NCBI GenBank assembly: GCA_025345505.1
Contig: JANVCC010000167.1
Coordinates: 426,399 to 490,398 of the forward strand
Length of the DNA: 64,000 nt
Direction of reading: 5' to 3'
Source: Todiramphus chloris collaris
Lineage: Eukaryota; Chordata; Aves; Coraciiformes; Alcedinidae
Each line of letters opens with the position of its first letter. The first letter of the stretch is position 1. Made by a program: the position numbers and the translations under genes. Of this stretch, positions 12,691 to 25,377 are shown piece after piece. The notes beneath the pieces are model-generated. The model ran no database searches. It worked only from the letters and a program-made list of their open reading frames with translations, and had not been told where the DNA came from.

Positions 12691-13504
12691 CTGCAACCAA
12701 TATTATTTTTTCTGAAGACTTCATCACTTTGCTTAGAAGGACGATGTCACCTCAAATACAGTTGGTGGTCTGTCATCCTATTTGCAATAGAAGGGTTCAA
12801 GACTTCACATGAGCAAAAAATAATTCTATAGGCCTTTTGAAAGTCATAGCAGAGAAATTTGCCAGTATGAAATTCTTGTGACCAGGGTGTTTGACCCAAG
12901 TGTGCTGTTGCTGTGTTGAAAGAAAGCAAACTGGGTAAGCTGCAGTGGCTACACCCAAAGGAAAGCAAGTTTAAGGGACATAAAAACTGTCACCAGATAA
13001 ATGACGTTCCAAAGTTGGGTTGGTTTTTTTGAGTCATTTTTTAATAGAAAAGTAACTTTGCCAGGGGTTATTTTAAGAACGTGATGGTAACTGAGGTTAC
13101 TTCTCTGCACCCACATTGTGTGTATAGATATACTGAAAATTCAGTAGCCTGCTAGGTCCCAAAGGCTCTAAACCTTACAGTTCACTGGGTGTCTTGTTCT
13201 TCCAAAGTGTGTGTATCAAAGAAAAGAAAAACGTAGGAAAATTGGCCTGACTTGTTTCAGATAAACACAGTGGTGTGGGGATATGCTTGTTCTTTCTGTG
13301 AAGTAAAACAAGACATCCCAAAGAGGTTATTCTCTCATGTATAGATTTTTTTCTTCGTCTGTTTTTTTTTCCTTCTCCCTTAAATTAAATAAGATCAACT
13401 TGAGATTTCTAAAATTCTTACTGGCAATCTTTTTCCCAGAGGTGGAGAAGTGTTTGAATGAGTTTCCAATTAACAAAAAAGCACCTTGCTTGTATCAATT
13501 AGCT
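12691..13504. other. Unique sequence, nothing recognised
   Basis: No repeat or exon-like pattern found. Open frames are short. Confidence 0.4.
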
Positions 13505-14222
13505 AATCATAGAATGGTGGGGGTTGGAAGGGACCTCTGGAGATCATCGAGTCCAACCCCCCTGCCAGAGCAGGGTCACCCAGGGCGGCCCCCACAGAAA
13601 CAGATCCAGGGGGGCCGGAAAGTCTCCAGAGGAGACTCCACAACCTCTCTGGGCAGCCTCTTCCAGGCTCTGTCACCCTCACACCAAAGAAGTTCCTTTT
13701 CATGTTGAGGTGGAACCTTCTATGCTCAAGTTTATCTCCATTGTTCCTTGTCCTATTGCTGGGAACCACTGACAAGAGCCTGTCCCCTCCCATTTGACAC
13801 CCACCCCTCAGATATTTATAGACATTAATAAGGTCCCCTCTCAGTCTTCTCCTCTCCAGACTAAACGGCCCCTGTTCCCTCAGTCTTTATTCATAGGGCA
13901 GATGCTCAAGTCCCTTCTTCATCATTGTAGCCTCCGATGGACTCTCCAGTAGATCCGTGTCTCTCTTAAACTCAGGAGCCCAAAACTGGACAGATGTGGT
14001 TTCACCAGGGCAGAGTAGAGAGGGAGGAGAACCTCACTTGACCTGCTAGACATGGTTTTCTTAATGCTCACCAGGAGACCATTGGCCTTCCTGGCCACAA
14101 TGGCCCTTTGCTGTCCCATGGAGAACTCGCTATCCATTAGGACTCCAAGGTCTTTCTCCGTGGTGCTGCTTTCCAGCAGGGTGACCCCTCACCTGTACCA
14201 GTGCCTGGTGTTATTCCTCCCC
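13505..14222 (-). mobile_element. CR1 LINE, 5'-truncated
   Basis: About 720 bp in minus orientation, starting at the ATCATAGAATGGTGGGGG tip and reaching back to the ORF2 region before the ALVKPHL motif. Recognisable peptide pieces include SMGQQRAIVARKANG and STLVRPHL-type sequence. Frameshifts separate them. The tail subfamily (RRFHLNMKRNF, followed by a shifted EPGRGCPERLW frame) is shared with the copies at 24715 and 51302. Confidence 0.95.
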
Positions 14223-15044
14223 AATAGTCATTGCAGTGGTGAAAAAATAATGGGTTTTGTAGGCTCAGTGATGTTAAAAGATGCTGAAGATCCTTTTAAG
14301 GTTTTCTGTCCTTTCTTTCTGCACCTTCCCTTGTGCTACAAAGTATAATTTTACATCTTTTGAATCACGTCTGCCTAAACCCAGAGTGTTTTTCAGTCTC
14401 TTCTTATCTTTTACTATTCAACTGAAATCAAGCAAGCCACTTACTCCCTAATTGATTTAATTTGCATACTGATGAACTCAAGGGATGGTAACTGAGTTTG
14501 AAAAGCTCTGTGAGCAAATCTTATGGAAGGCAGGTAATAGTTCCGTTCACATCGCTTTCTCTACAACAAACTGTGGTTGTTCTCACTGTCTTGCAGCATC
14601 TCAGATTCAAAGAATTTTATCCCAGAATCACAACAATGACAAAATTTGCTTATTCAGCCTGGAATGATCTTTGTTCAAATAAGCAAAAGAGGATTGCACT
14701 TCTGCAGGGTGTCTCTTTTTTATCTTGACAGCCTCAACTGTTTCTTTTGAAAGCTGCTTGCCCTTCTTCATTGTGTGGCTGACCCTGAGGCATTCCTCCG
14801 TGCCCTGGCTCTTGGAACAGTATTTTGAGAGAAAACTGTTCACTGTGACACATGGCATATTTTAGTCTTTGGAAGTGTAGCTTCTGTAGCTATAAAAGAA
14901 AATGTTACCCTATCAAAGCGTTTCATCAACGCAGTTCCATCCCTGGGACAACAACTTGCTGGCACCTCTACCCTCCAGATCTGCTCTGCACAGAATGGAT
15001 TGATCATGCACAAGTTGCAGCTCTGTTTTGGGCGCAGGGTGTAC
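14223..15044. other. Unique sequence, nothing recognised
   Basis: No repeat family or exon recognised. Confidence 0.4.
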
Positions 15045-15344
15045 GGTGAGACTCTAACACCGGAACAAGTTGCCCAGAGAGGTGGTGGAAGCCCCATCCC
15101 TGGAAGTGTTTAAGCCCAGGCTGGATGGGGCTGTGAGCAACCTGCTCTAGTGGGAGGTGTCCCTGCCCATGGCAGGGGGATTGGAACTGGATGATTTTTA
15201 AGGTCTCTTCCAATCCTGACAATTCCATGAGTCTATGATCTACAGGAGCAACTGTGGTTAGCATGTGGTGGTAACACAAGACCGAATAGCAAACCCAAAA
15301 CTGTCCAAGAAAAACTAGGCAGCTCAGAAATAAGATGTTGCAAC
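15045..15344 (+). repeat. Left arm of a 300-bp inverted repeat (CR1 end plus flank)
   Basis: Bases 15045-15239 are a plus-strand CR1 3' end starting at GGTGAGAC and ending CCATGAGTCTATGATC. Bases 15240-15344 are not CR1. The whole block matches the reverse complement of 16087-16380, including the 105-bp non-CR1 flank, for example AACCCAAAACTGTCC here against AACCCAAAATTGTCC there. Both arms begin at the same CR1 truncation point. Confidence 0.9.
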
Positions 15345-16086
15345 GTAAATCTGCAGATTCGTGGCACATGGTACCCAGTCTGGACCTGCAGATTTCACTT
15401 TGCCATGATGCTCTTGATGCCACCAGAATGGGATTATGTTACAGGCATTCCCTTGTCTTAGCCAAGCCAATATCCAAGTGCTGGGTTTTTTCCTATCTTA
15501 ACTTGTGGCTGCAGTTTTCCATGGGAATCCTGAAAGCAAAAGATGGAAGAAAATGTGGAGAAAGGCTCATTTAAAATAAAGGCATGCTTTGCATCGTGAA
15601 AGGTTTTTCTCCTGAAATCTTAAGAAAAAAAAAAAAAAAGGCTGTTTATAATCCTGCAGCGTTTTCTCAAAGCAAACAACTTTCACCAGCAAACTTGGCT
15701 TCTGCTGTTCTGTAGAGCAGCCAAAGGAGAGGTCGTGTTTACCAGATTTTACATGAGAGGTCAGCAGGAACGTAAGCAGAGTAGCCCTTCAAAAGACATT
15801 GTAGTCAGAGCAATCCTCCTGCAGCTTTGACAAGTTTACCAACATCTGTTCTGGTGGCATCTCTGCTGTACAGACCTGCCATTAACCGTGGAGAGGAAGA
15901 GGTTGTAATTAAACGAGCAGGTTGATTCATTAAACTTTCAGAAGATCATGCCATCTGGGTGGTATATATTTGCAATTCTCTCTGCAGCTTCTTAGATTTA
16001 GGGTATACTTCAGTGATGCCCCAATTACTCTCAGGAAGATGCACCAGCCCCAGAGCACTGGGGTAAGGATCTGTAATGAGGTATAT
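15345..16086. other. Spacer of the inverted repeat
   Basis: 742 bp between the two arms. Contains an A-run near 15621-15636. No gene recognised. A few words near the arm ends hint at weak continued similarity, not enough to extend the arms. Confidence 0.5.
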
Positions 16087-16380
16087 GTTGCAGCATCTCG
16101 TTTCTGAGCTGCCTAGTTTTTCCTGGACAATTTTGGGTTTGCTATTAGGTCTCGTGTTACCACCTCGTGCTAAGTTCAGCTGCTGCTGTAGATTATAGAC
16201 TTAGAGAATGGTTTGGGTTGGAAGGGACCTTAAAGACCATGCAGTTCCAGCCCCCCTGACAATGGCAGGGACACCTCCCACTAGAGCAGGTTGCTCAGAG
16301 CCCCATCCAGCCTGGGCTTAAACACTTCCAGAGATGGGGCTTCCACCACCTCTCTGGGCAGCCTGTTCCAGTGTCTCACC
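16087..16380 (-). repeat. Right arm of the 300-bp inverted repeat
   Basis: 16192-16380 is a minus-strand CR1 3' end (TTAGAGAATGGTTTGGGTTG tip). 16087-16191 is the same non-CR1 flank seen at 15240-15344. The outside sequence beyond GTCTCACC (16380) does not match the outside of the left arm. Confidence 0.9.
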
Positions 16381-16599
16381 AGATTTCAGGTAGTACAAGG
16401 TGTATGAAAATTATTAGTTTACTGTAACTAAACCTCAGCCAAGAGATAGTTGTCATGGGCCACAGATTAAGAAATGTTTTAAGATGTGTCTTAACAAAGG
16501 CACCATTGCTGACGCTGTGTCTCGGACAGCTGCTCCTGTTCCTTAGGGTGGAAGACTGGTGTGACTGGTGGAGGAGGCAAAGTCTGATGCTGGGGAGCT

Positions 16600-16690
16600 A
16601 CTGGACTTGTTCCTGTGTCATCTACTGTAGGCAATCCTGGACTAGATGATCTTTAGAGGTCCCTTCCAACTCTTGACGTTCTGTGTCTGT
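16600..16690 (+). mobile_element. CR1 3' end fragment
   Basis: TTCCTGTGTCATCTACTGTA, then GACTAGATGATCTTTAGAGG and a degraded GTTCTGTGTCTGTG tip. Only the terminal 90 bp remain. Confidence 0.85.
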
Positions 16691-17915
16691 GTGTCTACTA
16701 CCAACAAGAAACTGCATTTTAACTGGCAGCATAGTATGGGAGGCTGTGCAGGGGCTGCCTGGGACAGCTGACTGTCCAGTGGTACAACCACTATCAGTGG
16801 GGTTTTCAGATAAGCCAGAACAGCCCTGAAAAGGGAATTAATAAAAAACCCACATTGTTCATCTGTATATTTCCTCCTAACAGTGTGTCACTGGCTTTGT
16901 ACATTACAGCTCAAGAGAAAATTGCTCTTAATTCAGATGGAAATGGAGAAATGCTTAATGTGCTGACTGTATTAATCTTATTCTTTAGTATTTGTTGTCT
17001 CTTCAACTTGTAATAGATTCGCAAAGTCTTTAATATGATGAGATGAAGCTGTAAATAAAGGGCTTTCGTAGGTTCAGAAGAAAAATCTATGCAAAGTTTA
17101 ATTGTGTAGACAGGTTCAGTTTCCAGGAAGGATGAGGGAAATCAATGGATAATTTTAATCCAGAATTAATGTCATTTAATTGTCTGAAACATGCTGATCC
17201 AGCTTTTTCATCCAGCAGCCTCTTCTGCTGAAGTAGCATGTACAGTGTTTTACTTGAATTGGGCTCCCCCTTATATAGAACTGAAGTAGCTGGTGACCAG
17301 ATGAAACCTTTTGAGATCTCCTACACCTATACTGGTTTTGACCTATTTAAGCTTAGGTAACTATTTATCTGCCTGCCAAGGCTCTTATCTTTGAGTGAAA
17401 TCCTGATTTCTGCTGAAATCACGTTAAATGCTGGTGTCACAAAATGCTGCCTGCCTTTTCAGCTGCAGGAGGGTGACTCAAATGCTGCAGGAACCTTAAG
17501 GAAAGGATTTGTCAGAACTTGAAGAGATTTAAATGTCTGAAAGGGAGGCCATGGATAAGAGATAGTAGTCTGGGTAGAGTGCAGGACAACAGCTTCAGGC
17601 TCTCTTCCTTGATAAAGGTAAAAATAGTAACTTCTCATTTAGTTTTATGTATCCAGTTTCTTCAAAAGACAAGAACTAGGAACGACAGTTGTCTTTGATC
17701 AACTAGGCCACCTTTTATCTAAGAGGTAGCAAGCTTCTTGGCAAATGGCCACGAGTTGTACTGTTTCTCATCTCAGTTTTTGTGTAATCACTGTAACAAC
17801 AGGAATTTGTTGAGCTGTTTCAATTTGTTGGAAGGAAGGATGTCAACTAAGACTGGTGTGTTTGTAGATCATGATGATGCCGGCCTGTAGTTCATCTAGT
17901 ACATGGAAGGACATT
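16691..17915. other. Unique AT-rich sequence, nothing recognised
   Basis: No repeat or exon recognised. Open frames are very short throughout. Confidence 0.4.
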
Positions 17916-18505
17916 AGAATCATAGAATGTATTGGGTTGGAAGGGACCTCTAAAGGTCATCTAGTCCAACCCCCCTGCAATAAGCAGGGACATCTCCAAC
18001 TAGGGCAGGTTGCTCAGAGCCTCATCAAGCCTGGCCTTGAATGTCTCCAGGGATGGGGCCTCCACCACCTCCCTGGGCAACCTATTCCAGTGACCTATCA
18101 CCCTCAGATTAAAGACCTTTTTCCTAATGTCTCACCTAAATCTGCCCTTTTCCAGCTGAAAGCCATTGCCCCTTGTCCTGTCACTCCAAACCCTTGTGAA
18201 GAGCCCCTCCCCTGCTTTCATATAGGCCCCTTTCAGGTACTGGAAGGTCACTATAACGTCCTCCCAGAGCCTCCTCTTCTCCAGGCTGAATAACCTCAAC
18301 TCTCTGACCCTGTCTTCATAGGAATGATGCTCCAGCCTTCTAGTCATTTTTGTGACTCTTCTCTGGACGTGCTTCAACAGGTCCACGTCCTTCTTGTGTT
18401 GGGGGTTCCAGAGCTGGACACAGTACTCGAGGTGGGGTCTCACTGGAGCAGAGCAGAGGGGCAGGATCACCTCTCTTGACCTGCTGCCCATACTGCTTTT
18501 GGGGT
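17916..18505 (-). mobile_element. CR1 LINE, 5'-truncated
   Basis: Minus strand, about 590 bp. An open frame at 18132-18512 reads the ORF2 C-terminal region ([41 protein letters not shown]) and then meets a TGA at the codon after GRFR. The 3' tip is ATCATAGAATGTATTGGG. Confidence 0.95.
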
Positions 18506-19077
18506 TTTGCAAGTGCTGTTAGTCTGGCCATGTGCCCGTGTACATGTGTTGTCTGGGTAGGCTTTAAAACAAAAGCAGTATGACCACCAAAGAAAGAAGT
18601 TCATGTGCTACCAGATGTAGGTATAAAGCCAAGGCAAGGGCTAGAGAAGGGTACACAAAATAAGGCAAATTTGGGCTTTTGCTAGCGAATGCACACCTGC
18701 AGTTTGGAATGTTCTGCATTTGTAGTATTAATGAGAAGTTCATGTATTGTTTTGAAGTGCTCTTACTTCAGTTGAAGTTGTTGAAAGGATTTTTATGGGA
18801 CATAACATCTCCTGTACATCACACTGTGACTGAAGATTGACCCTCACTGTACAGCTGCACCAGCTGGAGAAGTTTTCATTGTTTCTCCTTCAGTAAACAG
18901 TACTGGCTCTTTCCAAATAGTATTAAACAGTTATGTCTCCTAGTGTGATAGTGTGTAGGATATAAAATACCTGAGCCAAGGCTTTGTGGGTGCTTCTGCT
19001 TGTGGACTGTGGACGTGTGCGTGTCACATGGGGGGAATGATCCTCCTTAGCACAAAGTTGGCTTTGATTTTGCTTAG
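18506..19077. other. Unique sequence, nothing recognised
   Basis: No repeat or exon pattern seen. Confidence 0.4.
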
Positions 19078-19369
19078 TTCCTCAAGTTTAGACTAGACAT
19101 TAGGAAAAAATTCTTCACGAAAAGGGTAGTAAAATATTGGAATGGGCTGCCCAGGGAGGCTGCTAAGATATTGGAATGGGCTGCCCAGGGAAGTTGGTGA
19201 GATATTGGAATGGGCTGCCCAGGGAGGGGGTTGAGTCCCCATCCCTGGATGTGTTTAAGCATCGCTTGGATGTGGTGTTAGGGGACATAGGGGTGAACTT
19301 GTAGAGTAGGGCTAAGAGTTGGACACGATGATCCCAAGGGTTCTTTTCCAACCTGAGTGATTCTATGAA
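19078..19369 (+). mobile_element. CR1 3' fragment with internal 34-bp tandem
   Basis: Starts in the ORF2 tail (GTTTAGACTAGACATTAGG) and ends GTGATTCTATGAAG. Contains nearly three copies of a 34-bp unit at 19134-19230. Its 3' subfamily (GATGATCCCAAGGG) is shared with 41890-42442 and 60982-61213. Confidence 0.95.
19134..19230 (+). repeat. 34-bp tandem repeat inside CR1 (2.9 copies)
   Basis: Units start at 19134, 19168 and 19202, each opening ATATTGGAATGGGCTGCCCA. They differ at a few bases near the unit end. A 34-bp step shifts the reading frame. Confidence 0.95.
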
Positions 19370-21337
19370 GTTCTCAACGTGCTTGGAATAGGGACAGATG
19401 CACATAGCAGCCTTCAGGGTGTTTCAGCTTCTTTGGCACTCCGTGAGGATTGTATGTTTGGGTGAAAAAGAAAAGAAGTGGTGCTTTATCTCCTGGGAAA
19501 AGCGTGAAGTTGAGGGAAGTATAGGAAAAAGTTATCCAAACAGTGTGAGGCCATGCTGAGCTTGGGAGTTGACTGGATTGCTTCAGAGGTGATTACAGAA
19601 AGTCCTGATTTTGTTTCCCAAAAGAGGAAGCAAAACTGCATCTTGGATTTCACGTCCACAGGCGTCTGGGTTGCAGTGAACCTGCTGCACAGGTCAGAGA
19701 AGTGTGGTGTGCTGGGAGGCTCTCACAAGCCCTGTCAGAGTAGAAAGCCCATAAATATCATGGAGCTGTGAATCTATCCCCAAGCCTTTGTTTGTGTGTA
19801 AAATAAATGGAGTGCTGGCAGCACGCCTAGGTGTTTTCTGACAGGGTTCTGCTCTCAGCATGTTTTGATCTTGCCCTTTGGAAGATACTCCTAACTTCTT
19901 CTCTAGCCTGGACTGACCAAGAAATTAGAAGTTTTTAAGTAGCTGCTAATAGCTGTGCAGTGACTGTGACAGCTCAGCTCCAACCACCAGGAAAAGTGGG
20001 CCATTCAGGTTAGGAGGCTCTTTGGAGTGGTAAATCCTGGGATTCCTCAGGGATGCCCAGCCCATACTGCAGCTGAGCAAGCCAAACTGGAAACAAGATC
20101 ATGGCCATTCCCTTGTGTTCATTGCAGACCAGGGTTGTGCCTGCTGAGAGCATCTCTACCCTGGGCCAAACGAATATGTAGGTGGTTATTTTTAGTGGAG
20201 ATGGAGAAGCAGTGGTGGAGTGAGTAGTGGAACACCTAGGGAAGGAATGTGTGACATCTCTGTTCCTGGAGCTGCCTCTCTCAGATTTGTTTCAGCTATT
20301 TCCCTGTTGCCTTCTTACATTCCTTTTGCTACCTGTGGAAAGGGGATAAAAATATTTATCTGCTTAGTGCAGCCTAGAGGAATAATCTGTTTATGTTTAT
20401 GTAACTCCTTTCACAAAGGTATTTATCAGCCATAGGAATAACTACTCTCTTGTCTCAGTCCCTGAAAGACAGTAGTTGATATCCAGTAGAGCCTGATTGT
20501 TTTAGGATTTACCTAACTGAAGAATATGGAAAATGAGTATTCACTGCTTTTGTCTTTGCTTATAAGCTGCACAAAAGCACTTTTCTGCATAGAAACAAGA
20601 TTTCTGCCTTCTTACCATGTTTTCCCTTCACCCTTTCTCAAGGTTAGAGCAAAGCAATGTACCCAACTCTAGCTTTACCTTCCAACTTGTTGTTGAGCCC
20701 ATGGGTTTGGAACAAACTACTGATCCTAGCTGTCAACTTGTGGCTGATGAGTCTGCGTGTGTTGGGAATCGGTGGTGCACAGGTATTTCTTGCCCCACTG
20801 CCTCTCTCCTCTCCTAGAAGCTTTGGAATAAATAGAAGCTTGCGTTACTCCATGCCCTGGTGGGAAAGGAACAGTGTTTGATCTACTGACAGAGGTGAAG
20901 TTACATAGGGCAAGGCAGGTCTCTTCTGGTATCAATACTTAGGAAACTACCAAGGTCTATTAGTAATATTTTATAAACTATCCGTAAATCATGGTTTTCT
21001 GTGGGACCTTCAAAGGTCCCACAGATGCTATAGAAAGGCAAAGCACTTCTAAGGAAGCGTTTTTTCACCCTCTCAGTGAAACAGTGGTTATCAGCATCTA
21101 ATTTAGCATGGCCCAGCAGAAGATGGTGTTGCCACGTGTGTCTTAAAGTTGGCAGATAACAACAAGAATACTCCAAAGTTTTAAGAGAGCAGAGACTCAA
21201 CATGTCTCTTCTTCTGTAAACCTTTCTGTCCAGAACAAGTAGAAATCACAGGACAAATTCAGCAGGACAAAATCAGAGACCACTCCACATGTGCCCTGCC
21301 CTCGGCCTCTTTTATTGATCAGGATATCAGAAACCTA
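19370..21337. other. Unique sequence, no gene recognised
   Basis: About 2 kb with only short, overlapping open frames and no repeat family I recognise. Confidence 0.4.
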
Positions 21338-21988
21338 TCATGTCTTTGGTTGGAAGAGACCTTCAAGATCACAGTCCAACCTTCAACCCAATGCTCACCA
21401 CTAAACCATGTTCCTGAGCAACAGGTCCACACCCACTGAAATGCCTCCAGGGATGGTGAGTCCACCACTGCCCTGGGAAGCCCATCCCAATGGTTGATAA
21501 CCCTTACAGTGAAGAAATGTTTCCCAATATCCAGCCTGAACCTCCCTTGGTGCAGCCTTCAGCTCTAGCAGAGCAACACACCCACCTAGCTTGGTGTCAT
21601 TGGTGAATTTACTGAGGGTACGCTCAATCCCCTCATCTGGAGCATTAATAAAGATATTAAAAAGAACAGGCCCCAGCACTGAACCCTGGGGAACACCACT
21701 CATGACCAGCCACCAGCCAGATTTAGCTCTGTTCACTGCCACTCTCTCAGCCTGGCCACCCAGCCAGTTTTTTCTCCAGTGCAGAGCGTATTTATCCAAG
21801 CCTTGCACCATAAGTTTCTGAAGGAGAATGCTGTGGGAGACACTGTCAAAGGCTGTTCTGAAGTCCAGGTAGACAATGTCCACAGCTCTTCCCTCATCCA
21901 CTAGGTGGGCCACCTTGTTGTAAGAGATCAGGTTAGTCAGGCAGGACCTGCCTTTTGTAAAGCCATGCTGGCTGGGCCTGAGCACAGT
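21338..21988 (-). mobile_element. CR1 LINE: RT fragment fused to 3' end by deletion
   Basis: A minus frame at 21401-21985 reads CR1 reverse transcriptase: [47 protein letters not shown], then FTNDTKLGG. It then jumps near 21555 straight to a 3'-terminal segment (REVQAGYWE), so several hundred bp of ORF2 C-terminal sequence are missing. The catalytic motif that should read F/Y-A-D-D is F-T-N-D, so the copy cannot encode active RT. 5'-truncated at about 21988. Confidence 0.95.
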
Positions 21989-24714
21989 AATACTTATAGT
22001 GATGCTTCTTCAGCAGCAATGGGAGTGAAGCCACCATCTCATTTCCTTGGAGCTTCTTCATGGTTGTTGGGCTATGACAGATTTCAATCACTTCAAACCA
22101 GAGTTGTGTTTGAAGTGCTGAGTCGGGAAGGAACAGCTTCAAAGAACTTGATTCATAACTGTGGGATTGCAGATGAACTGTACCACCCTGGTGGCACATG
22201 TCACTGAACTGCTGGAAAAACTGCCAGGAAACAAACCCTGGGGCTTGCAGGATGTGCTGTCTTTCCCAAAGGCAGAGAGTTTGAGGAGGTTTTGTTCTGA
22301 TTTCCTTTCTGGATTTGAAACCAAAACTGTGCTGTCACTAGTATTACACTGTAGTGTAGGGGGTGACAGATGTGGAACAAGCATATGGCCACTTCTCAGC
22401 ATATGTGAGACTTGATTTTGCTAAAGCACATGAGATACCAAAAGTCCATGCTTGGTTATGTCAGACAAGATGTTAGTAGCGCATGTAAATAAAGTGTGAA
22501 GTTATTACTACAGAGAATATGCTGGCATATCCATCTTGTCTCTTGTGCTCTCCTTGACTGAAAGTTGGCGTGATTACACAGTAAGTTTTTAATCCACATG
22601 TAAGCTTTCTGAATTCCCCATTTAATTAATAATTTTTTGATTGCTTTTTTTTTTTTCCCCCTTTTTTAAACCAAGCAAATAACAGCTGGTGTTTGCTTAT
22701 GTCAAGGAGACAGATGCATCGCACAAACACCATACTTCCCAGCATCAAAACTGCAAAGGAGTCAATGGCTGATGAGCAATTTGTTTAAATTTGTGTTTCT
22801 GAACCTGTGCATTTGAAATGTAACAAACAGATACAAGAGGAAGCTAGAAAAGATGTTGTCCTTAAGGATTACAACAGTACAATCATTTGTTTTCTTATGT
22901 TTTTTTCCAAACCTGCTGGAACTTTTTTTGTCTCCTGTTTCCCTTAGGAGTAAGTAGCATATTTTGGCAATTCCTTCTTGTGACCTGGCTCCTGGAGCAG
23001 CTTTCTCTAAGCTGCAAGGCAGGACAGCAGCCAAAAATGTAATTGGGCAAGTTAAATGGTTATACAGCTGAGAGCCCTTCACATGGTACAGCTGACAGAA
23101 GCATCCAGGAGAAGATCCGGGCACGTCCTATTCAGAGTTATTTGGGCATCCCTCTGGGATGCATGAAGAACTGAAGAACTCAAACCCCAAATGCACAAAC
23201 ATGCAGAGAGAGGCTCATTTCTTACGTTATCAGCTGAATTGGATTTGGCCTCCAGCGAAGCTGGAAGGAAACAGATGAGAGCACTCGGGAAGATTTATTC
23301 CTGTGTTAGGATGTGCAAAACCAGATGCTGCAGCTGTGTCCCACAGGGAGGAATTTTTGTGCCCCATTCTCATTTTTTGTGATTGCAATCTCATCTCCCT
23401 CTTGATACGTCCTGGAGTTTGCAGGGAGGGCTGTGCACGTGACTGACTTTCCACCTACCCAGGGAACGCAGATCGCACGGTTTTGTCCAGTAATCAGAAG
23501 ACCGGTTCAGCTACTCACAGGAATGTTTAGTAACTCCTATCATCGTAATGCTGCTTTTGGTAGATTTGAGGGCCAAGCTGACAGCTTTACTTCCACTAGA
23601 GATTGTTTTATTGACAATGAGAGGCTTGCAGAGGGCAGAGCCAAACCTGGTTGTCCCTATATTTTCTAGGAACTTCTAAAAAATAACCCAAAGTGTTCTT
23701 GTCCCACTCCATTCCCTAAGTAGTCAGAGACTGATGGGGTATTTTAAAGATTCTATTCAGTGGTATTCTGTGAGTACCTACACTGCTCAGCTCTCCTCCT
23801 TCATACCTCATTCTTTAATATATATGCAACCATATTACTAAACAGATGTCATAAAGCACAAGGGATATGCTGGACAGCTAAGTTTACATTAGTGTACGAT
23901 CCTTACAACTCACATTTCTGGGTGGTGCTGCCTTTTTGCCTGGGTGTAACCTCAGAAAAGGTTCCTTCTAAACTACTCAAACTGAAGGGAGGAAGAGGCT
24001 CGAGTCCCCTTTAAGCAGGCACTATGAAAAAACAAGAAAATTGCTTTCTGAAGTCACATGAAGTATTAAAAATAATCCCGGTGTGCTCAGTTGCAGCCTC
24101 TCCAATAATAACCAAGGATCTTTCCCATTGGGATGTTGGAAAAGGAAAGCAAATACTTGAAGCGGCTGACCCTGGACCTTAGAGACAGAGCAGAAATTAC
24201 TAAGCAATTTGTTTCATCGGCTAAGAAATGTAATTTATGGCTGGTGATGGTACTAGGGAAGAAAGCAAAATGTCCAGCAAAACAATGCCCCTTGTTAAAC
24301 AGCCTGGATGCAGGGAGCTGCCGCTGGGACTGTGACATCTGCAGGCAGCACCGTTGATAAGTTTCCCACCTCCTTGTCCTCCTCCTCCTTCCCTTCCACC
24401 TACACACACAGCTGCTCCCAGCCCAGGTGGCCCTGGTGTCAACCCATGTCCAAAAACTTGAGGAACAGGGCTCAGTTGCTGGGCAGACCCAGCGAGATAG
24501 GCTGATTACAAAGGATTGCTTAAATGTTCCTGGGTGCAACAGAGAGCAAAAGGAAAGGGAGGGGAGAGAGACTTCTTGCCTCTTCTGTGGACTGTGGGAG
24601 AAGGAGCAGGCTGTTTGGGGTGTCACATCTATTGAGGGAATTCAGAAGCTGAGAGCCTGATCTTTGATGCAGAGCATCTTGTGAAGGTATTGACTTGCTT
24701 AGGTGACAGCAGTG
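21989..24714. other. Unique sequence, no gene recognised
   Basis: 2.7 kb. A T-run lies near 22646-22672. Minus frame 24087-24626 (179 codons) shows no domain and is covered by competing frames on the other strand. Confidence 0.4.
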
Positions 24715-25377
24715 GCCATGGGACAGCAATAGGACATTGTGGCCAGGAAGGCTATAATGGCATCCTGGAGGGCATTAAGAAAACTGTGTCCAGCAGGTTG
24801 AGGGAGGTTCTCCTCCCCCTCTGCTCTGCCCTAGTTAGACCACACCTGGAATACTGTGTCCAGTTTTGGGCTCCCCAGTTTAAGAGAGATGGGGATCTAA
24901 TGGAGAGAGTCCAACAGAGGCTACGAGGATGATGAAGGAACTTGAGCATCTCCCCTGTGAAGAAAGACTGAGGGAACTGGGGCTGTTTAGTCTGGAGAGG
25001 AGAAGACTGAGAAGAGACCTTATTAATGTCTATAAATATCTGAAGGGTGGGTGTCAAATGGAAGGGGACAGGCTCTTGTCAGTGGTTCCCAACTGGGAAG
25101 GAACAATGGGACAGTGGGACAAGGAACAATGGGGATAAACTGAAGCATAGAAGGTTCCACCTCAACATGAGAAGGAACTTCTTGACTGTGAGGGTGCCAG
25201 AGCCTGGAAGAGGCTGCCTAGAGAGGTTGTGGAGTCTCCTTCTCTGGAGACTTTCCAACCCCCCTGGATCTGTTCCTGTGTGGGCTGCCCTGGGTGACCC
25301 TGCTCTGGCAGGGGGTTTGGACTCCATGATCTCCAGAGGTCCCTTCCAATCCCCACCATTCTATGATTGTATGATTC
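24715..25377 (+). mobile_element. CR1 LINE, 5'-truncated
   Basis: Begins at CATGGGACAGCAATAGGAC, covers the ORF2 C-terminal third ([40 protein letters not shown]) with frameshifts, and ends CCATTCTATGATTGTATG. Same tail subfamily as 13505 and 51302. It carries a small duplication of GGGACAAGGAACAATGGG-like sequence near 25105-25135. Confidence 0.95.

Noticed and set aside
12492-12831. Very hydrophobic open frames that look like membrane proteins
   Set aside because: Translation of a T-rich low-complexity tract.
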